The notes beneath the pieces are model-generated. The model was not told the origin of the DNA, ran no database searches, and saw nothing but the letters and a program-made list of their open reading frames with translations. Shown here piece after piece: positions 34,274-42,785 of a stretch of 64,000 nucleotides of DNA (position 1 is the stretch's first letter; the number at the start of each line of letters is the position of its first letter). The position numbers were made by a program, and so were the translations under genes. Origin of the DNA: Chloroflexota bacterium (GTDB lineage Bacteria > Chloroflexota > Dehalococcoidia > Lucifugimonadales > UBA3495); NCBI GenBank assembly GCA_028875055.1, contig JAPPGG010000019.1, positions 1 to 64,000 on the forward strand, written 5' to 3'.

Positions 34274-35995
34274 ATGAAAGTACAGATTATGTCTCCCGCA
34301 GCCGACCGCGTGGACTTCAAGGTGCCCCCTGCGCCCAGACTCGTTTCCTTTGAGGGCAAGACCATTGGGTTGTATAACAACGTGACCGGCGGGGCCGACG
34401 TTGCCGTCGAGCGGTTCGCCGAGCAGCTGCAGCGCAGGTACCCCAGCGTCAAGTTCGAGCGATATGGCGGAGATCTGCGAGAGGGGCGTCCGGTCCTGAG
34501 CCGAGGCGTCCACATTGATGAAGACGAGGCGGCCCGCATCGCCACCGAGGTTGACGCCATGGTGGGGGCCACGGCCCATTGAGGGGGCTGCACGTCGTGG
34601 CTTAGCCATGACATGGTTGCCATGGAAAAGGCGGGAATCCCCACCGTGGCCATTGCCGCCCAGAGCTTTGCCCGCGCGTGGCAGTCCTGCGTGGACGGCT
34701 GGGGTCAGCCCACCGCCGCCTACGTCATCATTCCCCACGCCACCACGGGGCAGCAACCCGACTTCATCCGAAGTATGGTGGACGGCCAGATTGACGCCAT
34801 AATCCAGGGCCTGACCACCATGCAGACGTCTCGCGGGCCGGTTACCGCCCGGAATGGAGGCGGCGCGACCGAGGTCTTCACGGTGGAGATGGACGCATCC
34901 CCCGAGGGTATTGACGCGGTTAACCGATTCCTGGCCGAACGGGACTGGAGCGACGGCATTCCGGTGGTTCCTCCCACACCCGAATTGGTGGAACGCATGC
35001 TGGCCGGCACCAGCAGGAGTCCCCAGGATGTGCTGATGGTGATGGAGCCCGGCTTCGGCGTAGCCACGGTTGAGAAGGTGGCCATCAACGCCGTGATGGC
35101 CGGGTGTCGCCCTGAGCAGTTTCCCGTCCTGCTGTCCGCCATTGACTGCCTGGCCCAGCCGGAAATGAACCACCGGGATATGCAGGTGTCGGGCCACACC
35201 GAGGCCCCGCTAATCCTGGTCAACGGCCCCATCGCCCAGCGAGCCGGCATCAACTGCGGCACCTCGGCCATGGGCCCCGGTGTGGTAAACAGCGCCAACA
35301 CCGCCATAGGGCGGGCGCTGCGGTTGTGCCTGATCAACATCGGCTACTGCAAGGCAGGCACGGGCGATCCCAACTTTATCGGCCTGCCCACCAAGTTCGG
35401 CATGTGTATCGCCGAGAACGAGGAGCTCAGCCCCTGGCAACCGTACCATGTGGACCAGGGTTTTCAGCCTCACGAAAGCGCGGTGACGGTGGTGACCGTT
35501 ACCGGCCCCGGAGACATTCTCGACTCCGGTTCCAGGAGCCACCAGGACACTTTGAACAACATAGCCCAGCTGATGTACTACCCGGGCTCCGGCAACGGCA
35601 GCTGGATTCGCGGCTGGCAGTCGGCGCAGGTGGGGCACACCAATCAGCGGGTTTCTTACCCCGGACCCTATCACCCCATCATGCTCAGTCCTTCCCGGGC
35701 GGTGATTCTTGCCCAAGCTGGGTTCAGCAAGCGAGACGCCCAGGAATGGCTGCACGAACGCTGCCGGGTATCATTGAAAGAGGCCATCGGCAGCCGCGGG
35801 GTTCCCAGGGACGAAAACGGCAAGTGGCTGAATCACCCGGAACTGCAGGCCCTGGAGAATGATCCGGAAGCCACCATACCCATGCTGGAGAGCCCTGAGC
35901 AGTACCTGCTGTTCGTCACGGGAGGCACCACCCACTACGCCAACTTCTTCTATGGCACCTACGGCATCGCCACCCGTCCGGTGGAGGAGTTCTAG
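34274..35995 (+). CDS. UGSC-family selenoprotein (in-frame TGA at codon 103)
   Basis: Reading TGA (34580-34582) as selenocysteine joins two ORFs into one 573-residue protein. The junction is VGATAH-U-GGCTSW, matching the U/C-G-S/G-C motif that names the UGSC family, known to include selenoproteins. Residues 1-190 are the UGSC domain (FEGKTIGLYNNVTGGADVAV, then AMEKAGIPTVAIAAQSFARA). Residues about 210-573 form a second domain (WSDGIPVVPPTPELVERML, VATVEKVAINAVMAGCRPEQ, INCGTSAMGPGVVNSA) of a family without known function that often accompanies UGSC proteins. AAGGA precedes the ATG. Codon use continues smoothly across the TGA. A redox role is likely but unproven. A nonsense mutation is the alternative. 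Confidence 0.85.
34603..34619 (+). promoter_or_regulatory. Candidate bacterial SECIS hairpin after the TGA codon
   Basis: TAGCCAT-GAC-ATGGTTG forms a seven-pair stem (two G-U pairs) with a three-base loop starting with G. The loop begins 27 bases after the TGA, inside the spacing usual for bacterial SECIS elements, and is within the coding sequence as expected. Confidence 0.5.
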
Positions 35996-36118
35996 CCTCC
36001 GAAGATTCGAGGCCGATTTCGCTGCTACGGGAGAAACGCGCGGGGTGATGCTGATGACTACCAGCTTCACCCCGCTTTCCCGGAACCCTGTTCGTTTCTC
36101 GGTGTCCCAATAGGCGGC

Positions 36119-37252
36119 CTACCCCAGGGATTTGGGGTTGATGGGCGTTGGCATGGCTTGCACCTCGGGGAGCACCTTCTCGGCGAATAGCCTGATGCTC
36201 TTTTCGGCCTTTTCCCTGGGCATACCCCCGTAGAATACGTGGACCACCAGCTTTTCGCAGCTGATGGTTGCCTGCATCGCCCTGATCTTCTCAATGATCT
36301 CGTCCGGGGTGCCAATGGGCTGGGTTGAGCGCCGGGCGGCGAAACCGGCGTCTGCCGTGCCTACGTCAGCCCGCTGGCGCAGCAGGTATTCTTCGTAGCC
36401 AGCGATTCCTTCGTATCCAGGATTGTTCCATTCAAAGTAGTGATGCTGGGCGGCGGTCAACTGGTTGTAGAAGTAGGTCCACCCCTCTTCGGCTTCTTCC
36501 GAGGTTTCCGCGCAATACATCCAGAGCAGGGTCGTAGGCTGGTCGGGGGGAAGTCCCAGCTCCCTGCGGATGGCGTTGAACCTTCGAACCTTGTCGGTCA
36601 TCTCGTCCACGTTATCGCCGGCGACGAACATTTGGCCGAGACCATTCTCCGCGGCCATTCTTGCCGACGCCTCGGTGGTAAAGGCCACTTTGATGTCCCT
36701 GGTCAGCTCACCCTTGTGGCGGGCCTGGGGCCGGATGGTAGTAGGGGGTATGTCGTAGATGTCGCCCTTGAACTGAAAGCGTTCGGCGCCGTCAGACTCC
36801 TTGAGAACGTTGATTACATCGTAGAAGTACTTGTGAGAATGGTCTATTGGGTAGCCCAGCGAGGCGTACTCGTGGGGGGCTATGCCCCGGCCGATGCCCA
36901 GGTGAAGGCGCCGCCCCTTCAGCAGGATGTCCAGCATGGAGATTTCGGAGGCCAGACGGACCGGATTCCACCAGGGGGCAACGATAACCGCCGTGCCCAC
37001 ATCCACCCGGCTGGTGCGGCCCGCCCAGTAGGCCAGGTACTGCAGGGGGTTGGGCTGCATCGAGTAAGCGGAACCGTAATGCTCGGTGGCCCAAATGGAA
37101 TCAAACCCCAGGGGTTCTACCAGTTCCCCCATATAGAGGGTGTCATCCATATTCTGAGCATCAGGTACGGCCGGCGGGCGGCCATAGTCGCCTTCCATCA
37201 GACGGGGCCAGTCACCCTGGTTGTAGCCGGTGACCATCACTCCACAGTGCAT
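36119..37252 (-). CDS. LLM-class flavin-dependent oxidoreductase (luciferase-like)
   Basis: The 377-residue product has the bacterial-luciferase TIM barrel: LGFDSIWATEHYGSAYSMQP, VGTAVIVAPWWNPVRLASEI, RLHLGIGRGIAPHEYASLGY and IGTPDEIIEKI near the end. It uses FMNH2 or F420 to oxidise an organic substrate; the cofactor cannot be decided here. GGAGGAACACCTCA precedes the ATG. It lies 44 bases after the HpaB-type hydroxylase on the same strand, so the two probably act in one oxidative pathway. It converges with the selenoprotein gene. Confidence 0.9.
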   Translation of the reverse strand: MHCGVMVTGYNQGDWPRLMEGDYGRPPAVPDAQNMDDTLYMGELVEPLGFDSIWATEHYGSAYSMQPNPLQYLAYWAGRTSRVDVGTAVIVAPWWNPVRLASEISMLDILLKGRRLHLGIGRGIAPHEYASLGYPIDHSHKYFYDVINVLKESDGAERFQFKGDIYDIPPTTIRPQARHKGELTRDIKVAFTTEASARMAAENGLGQMFVAGDNVDEMTDKVRRFNAIRRELGLPPDQPTTLLWMYCAETSEEAEEGWTYFYNQLTAAQHHYFEWNNPGYEGIAGYEEYLLRQRADVGTADAGFAARRSTQPIGTPDEIIEKIRAMQATISCEKLVVHVFYGGMPREKAEKSIRLFAEKVLPEVQAMPTPINPKSLG

Positions 37253-37296
37253 TGAGGTGTTCCTCCTTCAGTTTCGCGGTGTAAGACGGGCCAATA

Positions 37297-38754
37297 TCAG
37301 GACTCGCCCAGGCCCAGGAACTCCCGCACCCTTTCCTTGAAGGGTTCCTTGTCGTAGTTGGTGTAAAGGGCCAGCGCATTTCGGACGGGATTGCCGCCGA
37401 ACATGCGCTCGTACAAAACCTGCCGGCCGCTGAAGGAACTGCAGGAGGCGTCCCAGGCCAGGTGGAACAGCTTAGAGCGGTCCCAGGCATTGGCGGTGTC
37501 GGTAGCCATGTATTGGCCAACCTCGGCGGCGATGTCCGTGTCGAAGTCCGCTTCGGCGGGCAGAGCCATCAAGCTGCTGGTGCCGAGCATCTGGATAATC
37601 TCCACCATGCGAGGATACATGGACCGGCCAAACAGGGTACGCCCCGCTCGCAGGGGAGGCAGGGCCGGGCTCATTACGCCCCACCGGTTGGGCGCCGCGT
37701 CGGCCTCGGAAGCCCGGAGGCAGGACCAGAGGGTGTCCCTTTGAATGATCAGCTCTGCCACCTGTTCCTGAACGTGGGGGATGGTTCCCGACCCCAGGGT
37801 ATCCACAATCAGGTCCGCCCGTCCCAGCATGAACTCGGCCTTAACCAGGCAGCGCGTCAACACCTGGTGCCCGGTACGAGCGTCGGAACTGGTGCCCTGG
37901 GCATAGCCGTTGCAAAGCTCCACGTTTCCCATGAGAAAGACCCGCTCCCACGGCACAAAAACATCGTCGAAGAAGACCACCGAATCCATCTCCTCGAAGC
38001 GGGACCCCAGCGGATGGTTGAAGTGGGAGCGACCGACGTCAAAGCTCTCCCGGCACAGAAACTTTACGCCTGGCGTGTCGCAGGGAATGGAGAAGGAGAA
38101 GGACTGCCGACCGTCGTCGTCGGCAAGGCGGTGGGATGCCACCGGATAGATGGCGATTTCGTCGGAGATGGGGCCCAGCGTAGCCAGTACGCGGCTGCCC
38201 CTGACCACAATTCCCGCGTCCGTTTCCTTCACCAGAGTCAATGCCACCTCTTCGCTCAGGGTGTCGGTGGGATTGGAGGTACGTCGTCGTTGCAGGTTAA
38301 CCAGGGCATGGGTCAAGGCTACGTCGTTTTCCCGCAGGAACTCGTGATAGTCCTCAACGTTGCGCTGGAATTCGGGTCGGTCCTGGGCAAAGTAGCCGGA
38401 GGCCCCGGCCCACGCCGAGAAGATAGTATTGAGAAAGTCGGGCGAACGCCCCATCATTCCGCAGGAAGCCCAGGCCCACCTGGTCATCATCTGCCGCCGT
38501 CGCACCAGGTCTTCCGCCAAATCGGGAACCAGGTAAGACAGCCCGACCGGCTCGCCGGTTGTAGGGGAAGCGAAGGTCATTTCTTCGCGCAGGTCCGGGT
38601 CGTGCTGCATGTCGTACAGGGCAGCCACCGATTTGACGCCGTTCTTCAGGGCCGGGTGGGTGGTCACATCCTTCACCCGTTCCCCGTCAATCCATACTTC
38701 CCTTGGGCGGTCCCGTAGTCCCCTGATGTATTCGGCTCCGGTTCTAGCTGGCAT
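37297..38754 (-). CDS. 4-hydroxyphenylacetate 3-hydroxylase family monooxygenase (HpaB type)
   Basis: The 485-residue product begins with the standard RTGAEYIRGLRDRPREVWIDG. It contains MMTRWAWASCGMMGRSPDFL, FFDDVFVPWERVFLMGN, and a C-terminal helical bundle with FGRSMYPRMVEIIQMLGTSS. Family members are FADH2-dependent oxygenases that hydroxylate phenolic rings; some relatives are 4-hydroxybutyryl-CoA dehydratases, but the iron-sulfur cysteine/histidine set of those was not found. A separate flavin reductase is required and not seen nearby. It is co-directional with the LLM enzyme. Confidence 0.9.
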   Translation of the reverse strand: MPARTGAEYIRGLRDRPREVWIDGERVKDVTTHPALKNGVKSVAALYDMQHDPDLREEMTFASPTTGEPVGLSYLVPDLAEDLVRRRQMMTRWAWASCGMMGRSPDFLNTIFSAWAGASGYFAQDRPEFQRNVEDYHEFLRENDVALTHALVNLQRRRTSNPTDTLSEEVALTLVKETDAGIVVRGSRVLATLGPISDEIAIYPVASHRLADDDGRQSFSFSIPCDTPGVKFLCRESFDVGRSHFNHPLGSRFEEMDSVVFFDDVFVPWERVFLMGNVELCNGYAQGTSSDARTGHQVLTRCLVKAEFMLGRADLIVDTLGSGTIPHVQEQVAELIIQRDTLWSCLRASEADAAPNRWGVMSPALPPLRAGRTLFGRSMYPRMVEIIQMLGTSSLMALPAEADFDTDIAAEVGQYMATDTANAWDRSKLFHLAWDASCSSFSGRQVLYERMFGGNPVRNALALYTNYDKEPFKERVREFLGLGES

Positions 38755-39156
38755 ACTTCTTCACCTCAGGATGAGAATTGCCTCACAGGATGGGCTGCAA
38801 ATTTGTTCCACCGTTCCTTGCGAGTCTTGATGCCGGCGCCCTATTGCCGACAGTATAGAGGGGTAGGGCAAGGTTAGCCACGACCCAGTTTGGTTTTTCT
38901 GCCGGTTCAAACATTGATTGACGAAAGGGTTCTATATTCGAGAAGGCTGATGCAGGACCGGTTCACACTAAGTTCCTCAAGGGAGGTTGACGGGCTTCTT
39001 CGGTGGCCTTCATACTCGGATTCATCAGCCTGCAGGGGTTGCTGCCCGGCTGGATGCCCTCGGGCGCGCCCTTAAGCCAGAATGGTGCATCGCAAAAGCT
39101 CAGGGGACGTGCCCGGCTGATAGGGGACTCCATACCAGGAAGACGGGAGGTGAACC
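38755..39156. other. Intergenic region between divergent catabolic genes
   Basis: About 400 bases; it should hold the promoters of the hydroxylase (minus) and CoA-transferase (plus) genes. TTGATTGACG near 38912 and an AT-rich TTCTATATTCG near 38930 are possible plus-strand elements. No operator-like repeat was found. Confidence 0.3.
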
Positions 39157-41628
39157 GTGGCAGGACCATGTTCCGGCCTTACCGTACTGGATTTTTCCCT
39201 GGGCATGCCCGGCGCCCTTTGCACCCTGGTGCTGGCCGACTTCGGCGCCGAAGTCATAAAGGTTGAACCTCCCGGCGGCGACCCCTTCCGCTTCCAGCCG
39301 GCATGGATATCCTGGAACCGGGGAAAGAAGGGCATTACCCTTGACCTCGGCACTCCGGAAGGCCGCGAACAGGCCGTCATGCTGGCCGGCTCGGCCGATG
39401 TGCTGGTGGAGTCCTTTCTACCCGGAGACATGGAAGAATGGGGGCTTTCGCATGACCACCTCTCGGCGCTTTACCCCGGCCTGGTCTATTGCTCCATAAC
39501 CGGCTTTGGACAGAAAGGCCCACTGCGCCGGGTGAAGGGATACGAGGGACTGGTTGCGGCCAAGGCTGGCCGGATGCTGAACATGCAGGGCCAGCCAAAT
39601 CGTGACGGGCCGGTTTACTCGGCGGTCAATACCGGAAGCTGGCACGCCAGCCAGGCCGCAGTAAGGGGAATCCTGGCGGCGCTTCGGGTCCGTGGCCTCT
39701 CCGGGCGCGGCCAGTGGGTCCAGACCAGCATCGTCCAGGCCCTGGCCTCTCCCCATGACAACAACGCCGGCGCCGGGGGCCTGGTGAACCTGCAGCTGGC
39801 TCGAAAGGACCCGGAGCGGTACCCTGTCCGGGCCGCCAGTCGGGGTCTCTCCACGATTGGCTACATTCCCGTACGGACCAGAGACGGCGCCTGGCTCCAG
39901 CACGCCAATCAGCGAGTCCCCCACATCCAGGGTCATCTCAAAACCATTGGCCTGGGGCATCTGCTCGAAGACGAGCGATTCGCCAGGGTACCCGCTATTG
40001 ACGTGGAAAACCGGGAGCTTCTGCGCCAGGAAATTCTGAATAAGCAGTCGGAAAAGACCTCCGACGAATGGATGGATGCTTATCTCGAGGACGGCAACAT
40101 CGCCGCCGAACCCTACCGTACCAGCGTGCAGGCCATGGACCACCCTGCGGTGGTTGATAACGGGACGGTGGTAACCGTTGACGACCCCGTCGTAGGCCCC
40201 ATGCGCACCCTGGCTCCGCTGGTGGAATTAAAGGAAACCCCGGGAGAACCCAGTGGACCCGCCCCGGCATTGGGACAGCACAATCGTGAACTCCTGGGAA
40301 GCCTGTCCGAACGGGCAAAGCCGGCGTTTAACGCCATCTCTTCTGAAAATGCCGGCAACCTTCCGGCTAATCCCCTGTCCGGTATCACCGTTCTGGACCT
40401 GGCCACCATCCAGGCCGGGCCCTACGGCGCCTCCCTCCTTGCCGACCTGGGAGCGCGGGTGATCAAGATAGACGCCACCGACCGGCGGGTGGACGAGGGA
40501 CGGCGTTCAACCGCCCAGTCCATCGCCGAACCCCGCACCTACGCCGGCAAGGAGGGCATTCAGATTGACCTTCAGACCCCCGAGGGAAAGGAAGTTGCCC
40601 ACAAGCTGATCGCGCGGGCGGATGTCCTGTTGCACAATTTCCGCCTGGGAGTACCGGAACGCCTGGCCATTGACTGGGAAACCTGTCGGGGCATTAACCC
40701 CCGAATTGTCCACCTATGGATGGGAACCTACGGCGAACACGGGGAACACGCGCGCCGGCCGGGCGCTCACCCCATTCCAGGCGCAATTATGGGCGGAGCC
40801 ATGCGGCAGATGGGCCGGGGCATGCCGCCTCCGCCGGAACAAGTCCTGGATGTTGAAGAGACAGTGGAGGCGACCCGCTGGATTATGAAATCCAACTGGG
40901 GGCCGGACCAGAACACGTCGCCGGCCCTGGCGACGGGCATCATGCTGGCCCTGCGGGCTCGCGAAGTTAGCGGCAGGGGGCAGCCCGTTCACGTTACGAT
41001 GCTTAACGCCAACGCCTGGACCAACGCCGATGAGTACTACGACTATGAGGGCCGTCCCCCGATTGTCCTGCCCGACGAGGAAGTTCACGGTCTTCATGCC
41101 CTGTATCGGCTCTACCGGTGCCGGGAAGGATGGGTTTTCCTGGGGTGCCTGTTCCAGGAAGAGTGGGAGGCCTTTTGCCGGACCGTGCAGCGGGATGACC
41201 TCCTGACCGACCCGCGCTTTTCCACCCGCGAGGCCAGGCTGGCCAACGACGAAGCCCTGATTCCCGAAATAGCGGCCATATTCGCCGGCGGTTCCGCCGC
41301 TGAGTGGGAAGCGTTACTGCTGGAAGCAGACGTGGGGTGCGTTCAGGCCGACGAAGCGCTGGAAGGTGATTTCTACGCGGACCACCCCCACGCCAGGGCC
41401 AACAACCTGAGCGTTGAAGTCGAACATCCGTACATCGGCAAATATTTGCGGTATGGCGGGCTGGTCGAATTCTCCCTGACGCCGGGGCTTTATCGCACCT
41501 CAATCCAGGTGGGGCAGCACACCAGGCCCCTGCTCCGGGAACTGGGCTATAGTGACCAGGAAATTGAAGACCTGGGAGCACGGGGAATCGTACAGTGGCC
41601 CGATCCATCAGTGGGAGGGGAGCCTTAG
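39157..41628 (+). CDS. Double-domain class III CoA-transferase
   Basis: The 823-residue protein is two CaiB/BaiF domains in tandem. Domain 1 (about 1-395) starts LTVLDFSLGMPGALCTLVLA and domain 2 (about 405-823) starts ITVLDLATIQAGPYGASLLA. Each has the GRGQ strand after the catalytic helix. In domain 2 the catalytic aspartate is present (GPDQNTSP, Asp584). In domain 1 the matching position is Ser161 (NTGSWHAS), so that half is probably structural or altered. Single-domain family members dimerise as interlocked rings, and this fusion would make an internal pseudo-dimer. The GTG start is behind GGAGGTGAACC. It begins a plus-strand run with HAD, DUF35 and thiolase genes. Confidence 0.9.
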   Translation: MAGPCSGLTVLDFSLGMPGALCTLVLADFGAEVIKVEPPGGDPFRFQPAWISWNRGKKGITLDLGTPEGREQAVMLAGSADVLVESFLPGDMEEWGLSHDHLSALYPGLVYCSITGFGQKGPLRRVKGYEGLVAAKAGRMLNMQGQPNRDGPVYSAVNTGSWHASQAAVRGILAALRVRGLSGRGQWVQTSIVQALASPHDNNAGAGGLVNLQLARKDPERYPVRAASRGLSTIGYIPVRTRDGAWLQHANQRVPHIQGHLKTIGLGHLLEDERFARVPAIDVENRELLRQEILNKQSEKTSDEWMDAYLEDGNIAAEPYRTSVQAMDHPAVVDNGTVVTVDDPVVGPMRTLAPLVELKETPGEPSGPAPALGQHNRELLGSLSERAKPAFNAISSENAGNLPANPLSGITVLDLATIQAGPYGASLLADLGARVIKIDATDRRVDEGRRSTAQSIAEPRTYAGKEGIQIDLQTPEGKEVAHKLIARADVLLHNFRLGVPERLAIDWETCRGINPRIVHLWMGTYGEHGEHARRPGAHPIPGAIMGGAMRQMGRGMPPPPEQVLDVEETVEATRWIMKSNWGPDQNTSPALATGIMLALRAREVSGRGQPVHVTMLNANAWTNADEYYDYEGRPPIVLPDEEVHGLHALYRLYRCREGWVFLGCLFQEEWEAFCRTVQRDDLLTDPRFSTREARLANDEALIPEIAAIFAGGSAAEWEALLLEADVGCVQADEALEGDFYADHPHARANNLSVEVEHPYIGKYLRYGGLVEFSLTPGLYRTSIQVGQHTRPLLRELGYSDQEIEDLGARGIVQWPDPSVGGEP

Positions 41629-41708
41629 CCCAGCTTGAAAGGGCGGGCGCGTCAGTCCGCTGGTTGAGCGGTCTCCTCCTCATTCAGTCGGCAATAGAGA
41701 GGTAATTC

Positions 41709-42068
41709 TTGGCAACCCTGGTCAGCTTCGACATTGACGGGACGCTGGAAGCCGGCGACCCCTCCGGTCCCGTTACCATGAACATAGTCAGAAATGCGCA
41801 GGCCCACGGGTGCATCATTGGCAGCGCTTCCGACCGGCCCCTGCCAGTGCAGCAATCCATCTGGGACCGGCACGGCATTACGGTGAGCTTCATATCCTCG
41901 AAACAGGGGCTTCCGGACGTTAAATTACGCTTCCCTGCCGAGCAGTACTACCATATCGGCGACACGGAAATGGACCAGCAATTGGCGGAGGCAGCAGGCT
42001 TTGTTTTCGTCTGGATGCATGACGGACCTTCAGAACCGTGGATAAATGCGAGGACCGAACAGGTATAG
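41709..42068 (+). CDS. Short HAD-like hydrolase
   Basis: The 119-residue product carries VSFDIDGTLEAG (Asp8 nucleophile, Asp10) and YYHIGDTEMDQQLAEAAGFVFVW, the first and last HAD motifs. There is no cap domain, and it is shorter than most HAD phosphatases. The TTG start has AGAGAGG upstream. It sits between the CoA-transferase and DUF35 genes, but a cellular role cannot be assigned. Confidence 0.75.
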   Translation: MATLVSFDIDGTLEAGDPSGPVTMNIVRNAQAHGCIIGSASDRPLPVQQSIWDRHGITVSFISSKQGLPDVKLRFPAEQYYHIGDTEMDQQLAEAAGFVFVWMHDGPSEPWINARTEQV

Positions 42069-42302
42069 GCCCGCTTGCTTTGGGACCAGTTACGTCGGCG
42101 AGGTTGAGCACATGCAGGGTCGCGAGGGGGTGCGCCACCGCGCCCTGATTGCTCGTTTCAACTACCAACGCCGGGGCTATGATCACGATGAAACAGGCAA
42201 CCGGAATTTTGACCTACCGTGACGCCCTACCTATAATCCACGTCAGTGTGTGTCAGCAACGTTAACGGGCCAAATACGGGACTCCGCAGGAGGCTAGAAA
42301 CA

Positions 42303-42731
42303 ATGTCAACCATTCCAGGATTGCAGCGACCGGCGCCGGTCCCAAATGAATTGACCCAACCCTTCTGGGACGCCTGTAACGAGCGGCGTCTTGTCCTGCA
42401 GAACTGCACCTTGTGCGAGAGGCTGCACTATCCACCTGCCCCGCGGTGCAACCTGTGTGGGTCTAGCGACTCCTTTGAATGGAAAGAGGTGCAGGGCAAG
42501 GGACACATTGACGTGTACATGGTGATCCGCGACTCTCGCATCCGGGGGTTCCGTTCGGCCCAGCCCATTAACTTTGCCGTGATAACCCTGGACGAGGACC
42601 CGGGCATCAATTTCCTGTCCAACCTCCCCGGCACACCCCCTGGCGAGGTCCCCGTTGGGGCTCCGGTGGAGCTGATATTTGAAGAAACCAGCAACGGCCA
42701 GCTGGTCCACGAATGGCAGGTGGTCAATTAA
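42303..42731 (+). CDS. DUF35 OB-fold protein with zinc ribbon
   Basis: The 142-residue product starts at the ATG behind AGGAGGCTAGAAACA. The zinc ribbon uses Cys35, Cys38, Cys49 and Cys52 (QNCTLCERLHYPPAPRCNLCG), followed by an OB fold (GKGHIDVYMVIRD, NFAVITLDED, VPVGAPVELIFEE). DUF35 proteins bind and activate thiolase-fold partners, for example steroid side-chain aldolases and archaeal HMG-CoA synthase. The thiolase-like gene follows 54 bases later, so the pair is expected to form one complex. Confidence 0.9.
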   Translation: MSTIPGLQRPAPVPNELTQPFWDACNERRLVLQNCTLCERLHYPPAPRCNLCGSSDSFEWKEVQGKGHIDVYMVIRDSRIRGFRSAQPINFAVITLDEDPGINFLSNLPGTPPGEVPVGAPVELIFEETSNGQLVHEWQVVN

Positions 42732-42785
42732 CCCATCCGGGCGCCTGGAAACGGTGAATAGCGCAGCGGACACGAGGTAAGAGAG

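Noticed and set aside
34580-34582. Simple nonsense mutation or two separate genes
   Set aside because: The TGA sits exactly at the family's Sec/Cys position, reading continues in frame with conserved sequence on both sides, and a hairpin follows at SECIS distance. It remains possible until the selenocysteine machinery is shown.
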